64,000 nt of DNA from Nitrospira japonica (GCF_900169565.1 NZ_LT828648.1:3694501-3758500), one strand, 5' to 3'. Positions 1 through 8,512 are shown, numbered from the stretch's first letter. The notes: generated by a model from the letters alone, not told the origin. A program made the numbers and translations.

Positions 1-2
1 CC

Positions 3-269
3 GCGGTCAATGCGGGCCTGGCACCCGCCCGATTGCTGGCGACCTGTTCGCGCTGGGGACTTCAACTGCTTGCCGTGGCCATGGCGCTCGAGCAGCTGGG
101 CATCGCCGAACAGATCGTCGTGGTGGGCTTCGGCATCACGTGGGGCGGACTGGTCTTGGCGGCGGCCATTGCATTCGGGTTCGGCGCAACGGACCTGGCC
201 AAGGCCTTCCTCGAGAAAAAGTTGCTTCCGACCAGGACCGACGTGCCGGACGACCTCCGCCACTGGTAG
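3..269 (+). CDS. C-terminal end of a membrane protein with conserved TM helices (partial)
   Basis: The reading frame is open from the left edge and stops with TAG at 267-269, so only about 88 C-terminal residues are present. They hold two hydrophobic helices rich in Ala, Val, Leu and Gly, joined by a short GIAEQ loop, and end in a charged tail (KAFLEKKL). This pattern resembles the paired conserved helices (TM_helix/CmpX type) of small mechanosensitive-channel relatives. The family call rests on the pattern alone and the N-terminal part is outside the window. A 23-bp gap separates it from the phosphatase gene downstream on the same strand, so the two may be cotranscribed. Confidence 0.5.
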   Translation, partial: AVNAGLAPARLLATCSRWGLQLLAVAMALEQLGIAEQIVVVGFGITWGGLVLAAAIAFGFGATDLAKAFLEKKLLPTRTDVPDDLRHW

Positions 270-292
270 TCATTCGCACAAGCTGGACGACG

Positions 293-1177
293 ATGATTTC
301 AAGCCTCAGCCACGACGGTTCCGACACGCTCCTGGAGCGGCCGGTTACGCAGTTCGTCCTTTTCACCGACCTGGACGGCTCGCTGCTGGACGGCATGACC
401 TATTCTTTCCATGCGGCGATCCAGGCCCTGCGCGAGGTCCGGGCCCGCGGCATTCCGCTGGTGCTGGTGTCGAGCAAGACCCGCGCCGAAATGGAGCCCC
501 TCCGCGCGCGCCTCGACCATCGGGATCCCTTCATCGTGGAGAACGGCGCGGCGGTCTTCATTCCGCAAGGCCGTTTCGACTTCCCGATCGAACGGGCACG
601 CAAGCGATCCGCCTATGACGTCATCGAATTGGGATTGCCCTATCACATGCTTCGGGACGTGTTGAAGCAGATCGAGGAGGCGGTGGAAACACCGCTGCGC
701 GGGTTCGGCGATCTCTCGGTCGGCGAGATCATGCGGGTGACGGGGCTGTCGAAGACGGACGCGGAGCTGGCCAAGCAACGCGAATACGACGAACCCTATC
801 TGGTCGAAGGCCCGCCGAGCCTCGTGGCGGAAGTCTGCCGGCAAATCATCATGAGGGGCCTGCACTGGACCAAAGGCGGGCGGCTCTTTCACTTGACGGG
901 TCGGAACGACAAGGGCCAGGCGGCGGCTCTGCTGCTCCGCTGCTATCAACGGCAGTTCAGGCTGCAGGAGGGACCGATCCGCATCGAGACGATCGGCATC
1001 GGCGACAGCCTCAACGATGCGCCCCTCCTGACCATGGTGGATCACCCGGTCCTGGTGCAACGGCTGGACGGCACCTACGATCCTGACGTACGCGTGCCGG
1101 GAATGATTCGCGCGGACGGCATCGGCCCGGTGGGATGGAACCGGGCGGTATTAGACATTCTGGACCGCCATTCCTGA
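293..1177 (+). CDS. HAD-IIB phosphatase, mannosyl-3-phosphoglycerate phosphatase-like
   Basis: This is a 294-residue HAD hydrolase of the Cof/MPGP subfamily. HAD motif I (FTDLDGSLLD, nucleophile and general acid Asp) lies near residue 23, a Ser of motif II is in LVSSKT, and motif III/IV is near the end as GIGDSLNDAPLL. The stretch ENGAAVFIP is typical of mannosyl-3-phosphoglycerate phosphatases, which dephosphorylate the precursor of the compatible solute mannosylglycerate. The glucosyl analogue is equally possible. No synthase lies in the window, so the solute remains uncertain. The ATG at 293 was chosen because it gives the family's usual length; an upstream ATG in frame would add an out-of-family extension overlapping the preceding gene. 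Confidence 0.75.
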   Translation: MISSLSHDGSDTLLERPVTQFVLFTDLDGSLLDGMTYSFHAAIQALREVRARGIPLVLVSSKTRAEMEPLRARLDHRDPFIVENGAAVFIPQGRFDFPIERARKRSAYDVIELGLPYHMLRDVLKQIEEAVETPLRGFGDLSVGEIMRVTGLSKTDAELAKQREYDEPYLVEGPPSLVAEVCRQIIMRGLHWTKGGRLFHLTGRNDKGQAAALLLRCYQRQFRLQEGPIRIETIGIGDSLNDAPLLTMVDHPVLVQRLDGTYDPDVRVPGMIRADGIGPVGWNRAVLDILDRHS

Positions 1178-1217
1178 CGCGGATCAGCCCGATCTTACTC
1201 GGGCCCCATGATTCGCG

Positions 1218-2072
1218 TCATACTTCAGAACAGAACGCCGGCTGTGACGCGCAAGCCGCAACAGAGTTGTGCATTTCCAAGGCTGAAGAGCGCGCCAGCA
1301 CAAATATTTTCCCATACGGCGGATAGGTCCCGAACTCCTTGGCTTGAAAATAGGGATGAGCCTGAAGGAATTCATCGAACGCTCGTTTCTCGCCCAGACT
1401 CCTGTCCGCCAGAGGGAACCAGTCGTCAAAGACAATCACTGTCTCATCGACGATCAACGGGGCACAGAATTCCAAGGCAGTTTTCGCCGAGAGATACATG
1501 TCGCAATCAATCATGATGACGCTGGCCTTGGTGATATGCTGTTTCGCCCGTAAATCTGTTGTGAGCGTCGACTCGAAGAACCCTTTCGTCAAGACGACTC
1601 TTTGAAAATTGATCTTCTCCCAATGCAATACCTGCATGGTGAACGCATGCTCGGATTTGAACGAGCCGGGACGCCAATGCCCTTCATCATCGTAACTGGC
1701 CTCCACGGGCAATCCCTCGAATGAATCGAAGCCCAATAACCGCACATGCTCGAGACCGAGGTCTTCCAGCACACGATGCATCTGGGTCAGAGACGTGCCG
1801 TTGTAGACGCCAAATTCCAGATAATCTCCCAGCGAGCCCGGACCATACTTATCGGCTAAATACGTGAGAGCCTCACGATACTTGCTCCTCAATGGTTCTT
1901 CCATGACCAGCTTGTCTCGTGCCTGGATGGTGTTCCGTAACTTGACGTAATTTCCACAAGCCTGAAACGGCGTGTATTGCAGCCAATGCTCACCCTTTAG
2001 CAGGTGGTACAAACCGATGAGCGTTCTGTCTACCAGTCTGGTCGCTGCCGAGAAGGTCGTTGGAAATTGCAT
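1218..2072 (-). CDS. TylF/MycF-type SAM-dependent methyltransferase
   Basis: A 284-residue class I methyltransferase. The SAM-binding region is the LEFGVYNGTSL motif near residue 87, followed by LLGFDSFEGLP and the acidic MIDCDMYLSAK and VIVFDDWFP segments, which in the TylF/macrocin O-methyltransferase family carry the metal-binding Asp residues. Such enzymes usually methylate sugars or other small hydroxylated metabolites. An AGAGG Shine-Dalgarno-like stretch lies about 6 bases before the ATG. The gene stands alone, tail to tail with the phosphatase (40-bp gap), so the substrate cannot be read from context. Confidence 0.75.
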   Translation of the reverse strand: MQFPTTFSAATRLVDRTLIGLYHLLKGEHWLQYTPFQACGNYVKLRNTIQARDKLVMEEPLRSKYREALTYLADKYGPGSLGDYLEFGVYNGTSLTQMHRVLEDLGLEHVRLLGFDSFEGLPVEASYDDEGHWRPGSFKSEHAFTMQVLHWEKINFQRVVLTKGFFESTLTTDLRAKQHITKASVIMIDCDMYLSAKTALEFCAPLIVDETVIVFDDWFPLADRSLGEKRAFDEFLQAHPYFQAKEFGTYPPYGKIFVLARSSALEMHNSVAACASQPAFCSEV

Positions 2073-2302
2073 GATGGCCTCTGGTTGATTGCGTCTGAAC
2101 CGGCTGAAGTGCCGACCTAAATAATGGATGATACGGCAATCGTGGCGGCACGACAGCTAGCAATTCCCCTCGCTGCCTCGCCCCTTGCGTGAGTATGACG
2201 TGAATAAGAAAAGGAGGGAGCTACGCGTGAGTACCTTTTCTCTGCCCCGTTGTGGAAGTCACCACTGAAACGGGAGAAAACTTGGAGTGCGAGAAGGCGC
2301 TG
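2073..2302. other. Intergenic region, 230 bp
   Basis: Upstream of the TylF-type gene and downstream of the small 64-residue gene. The + strand holds a strong AAAAGGAGG ribosome-binding sequence at about 2209-2217 followed by GTG at 2227, which opens a frame of only 13 codons ending TGA at 2268. No other coding pattern was seen. Confidence 0.4.
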
Positions 2303-2497
2303 CTACGTCTTAGACTTTGTCGCGAACACGGTGGCGTCGCAGGCGACGTACTTGATCTGTTTCATCGGAATGATGACGACTTCTTTGGCTGAATCCACTT
2401 CCAGCACTTCCATGTCGTCGCTGATCGTATGCCGGATCGCGTCCTTGACGACCAACTCCTGGTTATCCACGAACACCACCTTCACCCAATACTGCAC
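2303..2497 (-). CDS. Small conserved-looking hypothetical protein (64 aa)
   Basis: A 64-residue protein of unknown function. The start is GTG at 2497, supported by a very strong GGAGGAGGGG Shine-Dalgarno sequence four bases upstream. The protein alternates short beta-like hydrophobic stretches (VKVVFVDNQELVV, MEVLEVD, VVIIPMKQIKYVACD), a pattern expected for a small beta-barrel or SH3-like fold. No catalytic motif is visible. It lies 73 bp downstream of proC on the same strand and may be cotranscribed with it. Confidence 0.6.
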   Translation of the reverse strand: MQYWVKVVFVDNQELVVKDAIRHTISDDMEVLEVDSAKEVVIIPMKQIKYVACDATVFATKSKT

Positions 2498-2570
2498 GAT
2501 CCCCTCCTCCTACGATGTGAACCATCTCGTACCGCTGCTCCGATAGACGGCCGCGACCAGGCTCTTGCTC

Positions 2571-3401
2571 TCATTGATGCTCCAAACCCAGCTCGGCCGA
2601 TCGCGTCGTCGCGGCCTCGACCGCCGACGTGACGGTCGCGCGAAACTGTCCCAATTCCAAGGCGTGAATACCCGCGATCGTGGTTCCCCCCGGGGACGCC
2701 ACCCGATCCTTCAACAGGGCCGGATGTTCGCCGGACGACAGGACCAGCCGCGCGGCGCCGGCCACGGTTTGCGCGGCCAGCAGTTGGGCCGTCTGGCGCG
2801 GAAGCCCCATCTTCACGCCGCCGTCCGCCAGCGCTTCTATCAAGATGTACACGTAGGCCGGTCCGCTCCCGCTCAACCCGGTGACCGCATCCAACAACCG
2901 TTCCGGCACCACCACGACGTGACCGATCGTTTCAAAGAGGGATCGGGCCGTCGCCAACTCGTCACCCGGCACTTCCTCATCGCCGGCGATGGCCGTGACG
3001 CCCTCCCGAATGGCGGACGGCGTGTTGGGCATGGCGCGGACGATCTTCTTGCGTTTCATGCCCCGCAGGTGCCGGGCGATGCGCGCGATGGGATAGCCGG
3101 CGGCGACCGAAACGATCAAAGTCTTGTCCGGCAGAATGTCGGCGATCTCGTTCAAGACCTGGTCGAGCACCTGCGGCTCCACGGCCAGCACGAGCAGGTC
3201 GGCTTCGTCGGCCGCCTCCGCGTTCTTGGCCGTGGTCGCCACGTGATATTTCCCGCTGATGACGTCGCGCGCGGCCGGATCGATGTCCGATGCGATGAGA
3301 TGCGACGGAAGAACTAGCTTCGCATGGAGCAGGCCCGCGATGAGGGATTCGGCCATATTGCCCGCACCGATGAATCCGACTCTCGCGGTATGCTGCAGCA
3401 T
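2571..3401 (-). CDS. proC: Pyrroline-5-carboxylate reductase
   Basis: A 276-residue ProC, which makes the last step of proline synthesis by reducing 1-pyrroline-5-carboxylate with NAD(P)H. The Rossmann nucleotide motif VGFIGAGNMAESLI is at the N-terminus, the segment VRAMPNTPSAIREG lies mid-protein, and the C-terminal dimerisation/substrate region contains LSGSGPAYVY and SPGGTTIAGI, all family hallmarks. The ATG at 3401 places the Rossmann motif at residue 8, as in other ProC proteins; an upstream in-frame start would add 78 atypical basic residues and overlap the divergent gene. Confidence 0.95.
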   Translation of the reverse strand: MLQHTARVGFIGAGNMAESLIAGLLHAKLVLPSHLIASDIDPAARDVISGKYHVATTAKNAEAADEADLLVLAVEPQVLDQVLNEIADILPDKTLIVSVAAGYPIARIARHLRGMKRKKIVRAMPNTPSAIREGVTAIAGDEEVPGDELATARSLFETIGHVVVVPERLLDAVTGLSGSGPAYVYILIEALADGGVKMGLPRQTAQLLAAQTVAGAARLVLSSGEHPALLKDRVASPGGTTIAGIHALELGQFRATVTSAVEAATTRSAELGLEHQ

Positions 3402-3483
3402 GCGGCGATTATACTGACGCCGTTCCGAACCTTGCAACTTTGTCAGCTTGCCAGGACTGCGCCTCGTTCGATACAGTAGCTGC

Positions 3484-4563
3484 ATGCCAACCCGAATTCT
3501 CCTCGGCACCTTGGTCGTCCTCGCTCTGCTCCCGGTTCCGAGCTGGGCCCGCCGCGAATCCTTCACCGAGCAGCAGAAACTGCAGGTCAAGAAGATCGAT
3601 CGGGTGCTCCTGGAGGTCATCGCCCTGACCGACAAGGGACCGGCCGATCCGGCGCCGTTCCTGGACTTGATCTCGAAGCGGCTGCGCGAACTCGGCTACA
3701 CCGTGGTGGCCGATCCGGCTCAACCGCACGACGTGCTGGTGCAGGTCAAATGCGAACAGCGAAAGACGTGGGAAGGCACGACGAAAATGGGCAGCGATGC
3801 GGACCTTCCAGATTCACCGTCCCGTTTATGGAAGGGTCCCGCCTGCCAACTGGTCTATTTCCTGGACGGCAAGAAAATGGGCTGGCACAAGGAAGTGCGG
3901 ACGGAATTTGCGGACGCCGAACCGGCGGCCGTCGCGGCAAAAGCCGGCGACGCCGGAACCTATGCGATGAATCATCTCAGAGAGCGGCTGGACGACTACG
4001 ACTTTCCCACGCTCATTACGGCCGAATGGGGGCAGGAAGAACGCCTCTTCAAGTTGTATGACGATCCGGCGACGCCGTCGGCGCGGAAGATCAGGCTGGT
4101 GAACCTGTTCGGCTACCTGTTCTCAAACGATGCGGTTCCGCGTCTGCTGGCCGGCCTTAAGGGACCCGATCTCGAAATCGCCAAGGCATCGGCGCTGGCG
4201 CTGGGTAACATCGGCCAGAAGGATACCGTCCCGGCCCTGGTGGAGACGATGAAGACCGGCCGTCCGGAGTTGCGGCCGTCTGCGGCCAAAGCCCTGGGCA
4301 TTCTTGGAGCCCTGCACGGCGACTTCACCATCGTCGATCCGCTCCTCGAGACGCTCAAGTCGACGGACGACGTCGCGCTCAAGACCGAAGTGGTGTGGGC
4401 TTTGGGTAAACTGCCGGACCGGCGCGCGCACGAACCGCTGCTGGCACTTCAGAAATCCCTCTACAATGTGCGAGAGAACGACGCCGACCCGAAGATGGTC
4501 AAGCTGAAAGAAGCGGTGAACTGGACCATCAAACAGATCGACACCTGGGAGTATCTGCAGTAG
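3484..4563 (+). CDS. Exported HEAT-repeat protein
   Basis: A 359-residue protein with an N-terminal signal peptide (hydrophobic stretch LLGTLVVLALLPV then SWARRES). The middle of the protein is unassigned. The C-terminal third (about residues 205-345) has tandem alpha-helical units such as AKASALALGNIGQKDTVPAL and TEVVWALGKLPDRRAHEPLL, typical of HEAT/PBS-lyase repeats used for protein binding. The ATG at 3484 directly precedes the signal peptide. It is divergent from proC and is followed within 14 bp by another exported protein, suggesting a two-gene unit. Confidence 0.75.
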   Translation: MPTRILLGTLVVLALLPVPSWARRESFTEQQKLQVKKIDRVLLEVIALTDKGPADPAPFLDLISKRLRELGYTVVADPAQPHDVLVQVKCEQRKTWEGTTKMGSDADLPDSPSRLWKGPACQLVYFLDGKKMGWHKEVRTEFADAEPAAVAAKAGDAGTYAMNHLRERLDDYDFPTLITAEWGQEERLFKLYDDPATPSARKIRLVNLFGYLFSNDAVPRLLAGLKGPDLEIAKASALALGNIGQKDTVPALVETMKTGRPELRPSAAKALGILGALHGDFTIVDPLLETLKSTDDVALKTEVVWALGKLPDRRAHEPLLALQKSLYNVRENDADPKMVKLKEAVNWTIKQIDTWEYLQ

Positions 4564-4577
4564 CCGGGATCCCGCCA

Positions 4578-5096
4578 ATGCCTTCCATGCTCGCCCAGAT
4601 GCGGATCAGTCTCGTCGTCGCCCTTTGCACGTTGCCCCATGCACAGGCGGCCTGGAGCCAGGTGATCGGGGAAGCCGCCGAGTTGGATCGTCTGCGCGCC
4701 CGCGCGGAGGAAGCCATCGGCAACGACGACCCGGACGGCGCCGCGCTCAGCATGGGCCGCGCCGCGCTCATGGCGAAGCAACTGAGCAAGAGCCATCGGG
4801 ACGATCCGGCGGCCGCAAAACTCTATCAGGGAGCCGAACCGCTTTTCCGCGCGCAGGAACACGGTTATCGGGCTATTGCGCTGTTCCGGCGGGCCGGGGG
4901 GCAATTACCGGCGTCGTCGGGCGTCTGCGGCAGCTTGGCGCTGGCGCAGGGCAGCCTGCAGCAAGCCCTCGTCTTGCTGGTGCCCGACGAGCAGGCGCCG
5001 GCCGACGTGCGGGAACGCACCAAGAAACTTCGGGAAGCGGCCGACGACTGGGTCACCGTCGTCGCCTCGATGATCAGCGACTATCAGTGCCCCTGA
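4578..5096 (+). CDS. Exported hypothetical protein
   Basis: A 172-residue protein with a cleavable-type signal peptide (MRISLVVALCTLPHAQAAW). The mature part is mostly helical and Ala-rich, with two Cys residues (VCGSLAL and near the C-terminus, YQCP) that could form a disulfide. No domain is recognised. The start could be any of three close in-frame ATGs (4578, 4587, 4599). It lies 14 bp after the HEAT-repeat gene and is probably cotranscribed with it. Confidence 0.6.
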   Translation: MPSMLAQMRISLVVALCTLPHAQAAWSQVIGEAAELDRLRARAEEAIGNDDPDGAALSMGRAALMAKQLSKSHRDDPAAAKLYQGAEPLFRAQEHGYRAIALFRRAGGQLPASSGVCGSLALAQGSLQQALVLLVPDEQAPADVRERTKKLREAADDWVTVVASMISDYQCP

Positions 5097-5115
5097 TCCC
5101 GTGAAGCATCGGAAA

Positions 5116-5142
5116 GAGCTTATAGCCTATGGCCTATAGCTC
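5116..5142. repeat. Small palindrome in intergenic DNA
   Basis: The 27-bp sequence beginning GAGCTTATAGCC and ending CCTATAGCTC folds into a hairpin of about 11 base pairs with two single-base bulges and a TAT loop. A related fragment (ATAAGCTATA) follows about 50 bp later. It sits between two convergent genes and may act as a terminator or be an intergenic repeat. Confidence 0.5.
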
Positions 5143-5210
5143 GAACCAAGACAAAGTCCCCGCCATCGCAGTCCCGTAACTGCCATAAGCTATACGCCAG
5201 ACGCTGTTCT

Positions 5211-5654
5211 CTAGTCCTCTTCAGGATTGATGACGTGCAGCCCCGCGGTCTTGCTGGCCGCGAGCAATTGAACATCCGCGCTGACGACCGTCAGGCGGAG
5301 CGGCTTGAGTTCCAACGCCAATGCCAGATGCATGACCTGCTGCGCGCGAAGAAACGGATATTCCATCACCAGTTCCTTGGTGGCCAAATAGGTCTGCGTC
5401 GTCGGCACGATGAACTGGAACAGGCCTTCCATGGATTCGCGCTCGAACTTGTGGATCACGGAGTAGCAATCATCTCTCGTGATCTCGCCCTGCTGGGCCC
5501 GGTTGGAAAATGACGAATACAATTCCGTGACGCTCCACGTCGGCAGAATCGCCACTTTCCCGCGCTTGACCATCAGCTTATTGACGATGCGGGTCCCGCG
5601 CTCCATGCTGTAGCGCTTCACGAGAGCCGTCGAATCGAAGTAGTAGTACGGCAT
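5211..5654 (-). CDS. PIN-domain ribonuclease, VapC-type toxin
   Basis: A 147-residue PIN domain, the size of VapC toxins. The first acidic residue is in YYYFDSTALVKRY at the N-terminus, a Glu is in SVTELYSS around residue 44, and an Asp is in VVSADVQLLAAS near the C-terminus, matching the acidic cluster that binds Mg in PIN nucleases. VapC toxins cleave specific RNAs when not bound by their antitoxin. A small basic-protein gene ends 4 bp upstream and is the likely partner. It could also be a solitary PIN nuclease. Confidence 0.75.
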   Translation of the reverse strand: MPYYYFDSTALVKRYSMERGTRIVNKLMVKRGKVAILPTWSVTELYSSFSNRAQQGEITRDDCYSVIHKFERESMEGLFQFIVPTTQTYLATKELVMEYPFLRAQQVMHLALALELKPLRLTVVSADVQLLAASKTAGLHVINPEED

Positions 5655-5658
5655 GGGC

Positions 5659-5922
5659 TCAAATCCTCCCCTTCAAGATAACGGCGGCCAGGGGACCTTG
5701 CAGCTTGGAGAGCCGGTCCTGGAGTTCATCCAGCGGGACTTCCTCATAGCCTTCCCGGCGAAGCTTGTCGGCGAGATTGCCTTTGTTGAACAGCACGGTG
5801 TCTTCCTTGAGCCGATCTCCCAGCCGGCGCTTGGCAAGACGGCTCGGTACCCGCTGTTGTGTTGCAGTCAACCCGCGCCCCCGGCTTCTCGGCGCCCGGC
5901 CACTTACGCTCAATCTACTCAT
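5659..5922 (-). CDS. Small protein, putative antitoxin partner of the PIN toxin
   Basis: An 87-residue protein with a very basic N-terminal half (many Arg) and an amphipathic C-terminal half (LADKLRREGYEEVPLDEL, then DRLSKLQGPLAAVI). No known antitoxin family is recognised with certainty. The role is inferred from position, size and the 4-bp gap to the PIN gene. The ATG at 5922 is chosen because a good AGGAGGGA ribosome-binding site lies about 10 bases upstream; the frame continues upstream without such support. Confidence 0.55.
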   Translation of the reverse strand: MSRLSVSGRAPRSRGRGLTATQQRVPSRLAKRRLGDRLKEDTVLFNKGNLADKLRREGYEEVPLDELQDRLSKLQGPLAAVILKGRI

Positions 5923-5944
5923 ACCTGCGCTCTCCCTCCTGCTA

Positions 5945-6088
5945 TTAGTGCGTTGCTGCTGCCGGTTTTTGGCCGGCTCCCTCACGCGGACAGCCGGCGG
6001 GGCGGGTCGCCTCCGCCGGCAGTTCGGATTCTCCATAAATATGCCCGGCGATCGCTTTGGCCACGTCGGACGACAACTCTTGCTGCAT
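5945..6088 (-). pseudogene. Shifted-frame continuation of the LPP20 lipoprotein, or a small coupled ORF
   Basis: The 47-codon frame starts with an ATG overlapping the lipoprotein stop by one base (TGATG) and reads MQQELSSDVAKAIAGHIYG before a Pro/Ala-rich end. The same frame is open upstream of this ATG as TTAKAVRV, matching what would follow if the preceding gene had one more G. Its stop lies 22 bp before the next gene, exactly where a gene end would be expected. There is no separate ribosome-binding site. The reading preferred here is a displaced C-terminus rather than an independent gene. Confidence 0.5.
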
Positions 6089-7026
6089 CACGCGAACCGC
6101 CTTGGCCGTTGTCCCTTGATCTCCACGACCTCAAAGTCGCCGCACCAGCGGACGTACATGAACTGCGGATCTCGCACGTCGATCGGCCAGACCCGGACGA
6201 ACCCGCGCAACAGCAGTTCCGGTGCATGACCTCCCGAGGCGGAGCTGGAAACGGATTCGGTCGCAGGACGATCCACGATCTGCAAACCTTCCCGGATCAA
6301 CCCCTCGCTCAAGGCCCGTTGCGCGGCCTGGGTCTGATCGCCCGTCACGTCGATCGCGAATAATAGATTCGTCGCCAGGAACTGCTCCAGTTCCATCGTG
6401 AGCTCATTCACGCGGTAGGGCGACGCCATCCCCTGTCCGCTTGGCCGGACGACGCGGAGATCGGCATTATAGGTTTCGCGAATCACGAGATTGTGGGCCG
6501 CCCGCCGCAATCCACGGACCTTGGCCAGTTTGTCCGCGGACCGGTGCGCGTCATCGACGTCCGCCTGAATGCCGCGATCCAATTCGGTGATTTTCTCCAT
6601 GAACGCCGTCTCGGCCTGCGAGCGCTGCATGACCGCCAGGGCATAGTGCACCTGCTTCTTCGAATCAAACCATCGATCCGCGATCCTGACGTTTTCAAGC
6701 ACTTTGTCCGTCGAGACCTTGGTGAGGTTGTCGATGGTCAGGCGCCGCTCGTCGCGGCTCTGTCCCCGCTGCTCGACGACCAAATACGACTCCCAATCCT
6801 TCGCCTGGGCGGACACTTCCGTCTTGAACACGCGGGCCAGGGCTGCATAGGCCTGATCTTCCGCCACCGCGCTTCTGTCTGATTGACCGACCCCGGTGAG
6901 ATATTGGTCCGCCGAATAGTCGGGGCTCATGCCGTTGACCCAGGCCGGCTTGGCTTTTCCGCCGAAACATCCGACGAGCAACAGGGCGGCCGCGCAGATG
7001 ACAAGCACCGGCATCCGGTCAATCAT
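6088..7026 (-). CDS. LPP20-family lipoprotein, C-terminus apparently frameshifted
   Basis: A 312-residue lipoprotein. The signal peptide ends in a lipobox (LLLVGC), and the early mature part has the PAWVNGMSP and YLTGVGQS signatures of the LPP20 lipoprotein domain. The ATG overlaps the stop of the preceding COG3014-like gene by 4 bases (ATGA), so translation is coupled. The end looks abnormal: after EVVEIKG the frame gives QRPRRFA and stops. Reading one base over at the GGG run (6113-6115) instead gives TTAKAVRVMQQELSS and continues to a TAATAG double stop at 5940-5947. That points to a one-base deletion, real or from sequencing. It is the last gene of the lipoprotein operon. Confidence 0.75.
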   Translation of the reverse strand: MIDRMPVLVICAAALLLVGCFGGKAKPAWVNGMSPDYSADQYLTGVGQSDRSAVAEDQAYAALARVFKTEVSAQAKDWESYLVVEQRGQSRDERRLTIDNLTKVSTDKVLENVRIADRWFDSKKQVHYALAVMQRSQAETAFMEKITELDRGIQADVDDAHRSADKLAKVRGLRRAAHNLVIRETYNADLRVVRPSGQGMASPYRVNELTMELEQFLATNLLFAIDVTGDQTQAAQRALSEGLIREGLQIVDRPATESVSSSASGGHAPELLLRGFVRVWPIDVRDPQFMYVRWCGDFEVVEIKGQRPRRFA

Positions 7027-8498
7027 TGCACCACCCGCTGAATCAGAAACACCGTTTGCCCGGGGGACAGGGAAAGGGACCGGCTTCCCGGAGGCCCCTC
7101 TCCCGTAAAACCGGCGCCCCTGACGTCATAGTGACCGGGAGACACCCAGCGCCGGGCGAGATGGATTTGATCGGGCAATGTCCGCCAACTGCGCTTATCC
7201 GATTCCTCCGAAGCCACCGCATAGCCATGCGCGATCAAGCTGACCAGTAGTCCGACCCAATCGGCATTTTTTTGCCCCGCGGCGCTCTGCGATCCTCTGG
7301 TCGCGGCTTCCGCCATCGCATATTTTGTGGCCGCCCTGGCTACGGCTTTGACGGCGATGCCCGGCAGCCGTTCCGACAAGGATTTCTCCGCAAGGGCCGT
7401 CACCTGATGCACCGGCTCGGTCTTGACCAAGACCGGATCCCCTGACGCGGCATTGAGTGTGACTATGTCTACCGGCACCTGTGTAGGTTGTGGAATCAAC
7501 TTCGGCAACGCCACGCGAACGACGCGCCCGTTCAAGCCGTAGAGGACGCTGTCCTTGGCTCGGTTCTCCGGAGTATTCGGATTGGTCAGCGCCCGGTTGA
7601 TCAGGACCAATTGGAGCGCATCCATACTGATGGGCAGATCAAGAAACTGGTCCTCCTTCCGGGGTGCGCGGCCATTATAGCTGATCACGACCACTTGGGC
7701 GAGATTCTGCTGCGCTTGAACGGACTGCCACGGCACACCCGGAAAGGCCCGCTCGTAGGCGGTAAACTCCGACGTCAAATGCAATCCGTCCGTCGTTCTC
7801 AACAGATCGCTCTGCAACTGCCTTGGTTCTCCGACCCGCGACCAGCCCTTCATTGAGTCGTAGGTTTCGTAGGCCTTGCGATAGGCAATGAAGGCGTTGT
7901 TCACGTCGCCGGTACTTTCGTAGAGTATACCCGTGAGATAGCGCGCAAAGCCGTCCTCCCGATAGGCGCTTTTATCTTTGACGCGATCGGACAACACGTT
8001 CAGACGATGATCGATGCGCCGGGCCTCCACCAGTGATTCTTGCCAGAGACCCAGCATGGCGTAGTTGAGCGCCTTCACGACATTGAGCATGACCTGCTCG
8101 TAGGGATCGCCCTCATACGGCAGCGCGTTGTCGTTGGTCAGGAACGCGGCGGTTTCCGTGCGGACCTTTCTGGTGTAGAGGCGTTCGACCTCGTCGTCCG
8201 ACTGTTCCAACAGGAGGTTACTCTGCTTGTAGTCGCCGGCGAGATGCAGCGTCATGCCCCGATCCATGCCGTACAAGACGCGGCTCTTGTCGCCATATTC
8301 GTCTTCCGCTTCTTTGATGGCCGCGTCCGCGCGCTGATAATCGTGGACTAGCAAGCTCTTGTCCGCCTGAACATAGTGCTTGCCGAACGAACCGCATCCG
8401 CTTGCGGTGAGGAGTATGGAGACGGTGAGAATGGTCGAAAGACAAACGCCCCACCGCGCAGGATCCTGTACGGTGGGGCGTGAGACGAAGCAGCTCAA
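7023..8498 (-). CDS. COG3014-like TPR lipoprotein
   Basis: A 491-residue protein with a signal peptide and lipobox (LTASGC). The N-terminal half (about residues 45-230) is helical and TPR-like, including YLTGILYESTGDVNNAFIAYRKAYETY. The C-terminal half contains VVVISYNGRAPRKE and a terminal beta-rich segment ending FLIQRVVQ, as in the COG3014 family. The track frame begins with TTG at 8498, 15 bp after lpoB; no ATG lies before the signal peptide. In many bacteria such proteins are encoded beside LpoB and LPP20 lipoproteins, as here. The biochemical role is unknown; an outer-membrane or periplasmic scaffold is plausible. Confidence 0.75.
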   Translation of the reverse strand: MSCFVSRPTVQDPARWGVCLSTILTVSILLTASGCGSFGKHYVQADKSLLVHDYQRADAAIKEAEDEYGDKSRVLYGMDRGMTLHLAGDYKQSNLLLEQSDDEVERLYTRKVRTETAAFLTNDNALPYEGDPYEQVMLNVVKALNYAMLGLWQESLVEARRIDHRLNVLSDRVKDKSAYREDGFARYLTGILYESTGDVNNAFIAYRKAYETYDSMKGWSRVGEPRQLQSDLLRTTDGLHLTSEFTAYERAFPGVPWQSVQAQQNLAQVVVISYNGRAPRKEDQFLDLPISMDALQLVLINRALTNPNTPENRAKDSVLYGLNGRVVRVALPKLIPQPTQVPVDIVTLNAASGDPVLVKTEPVHQVTALAEKSLSERLPGIAVKAVARAATKYAMAEAATRGSQSAAGQKNADWVGLLVSLIAHGYAVASEESDKRSWRTLPDQIHLARRWVSPGHYDVRGAGFTGEGPPGSRSLSLSPGQTVFLIQRVVQ

Positions 8499-8512
8499 CG
8501 GACTTCTGGCTG

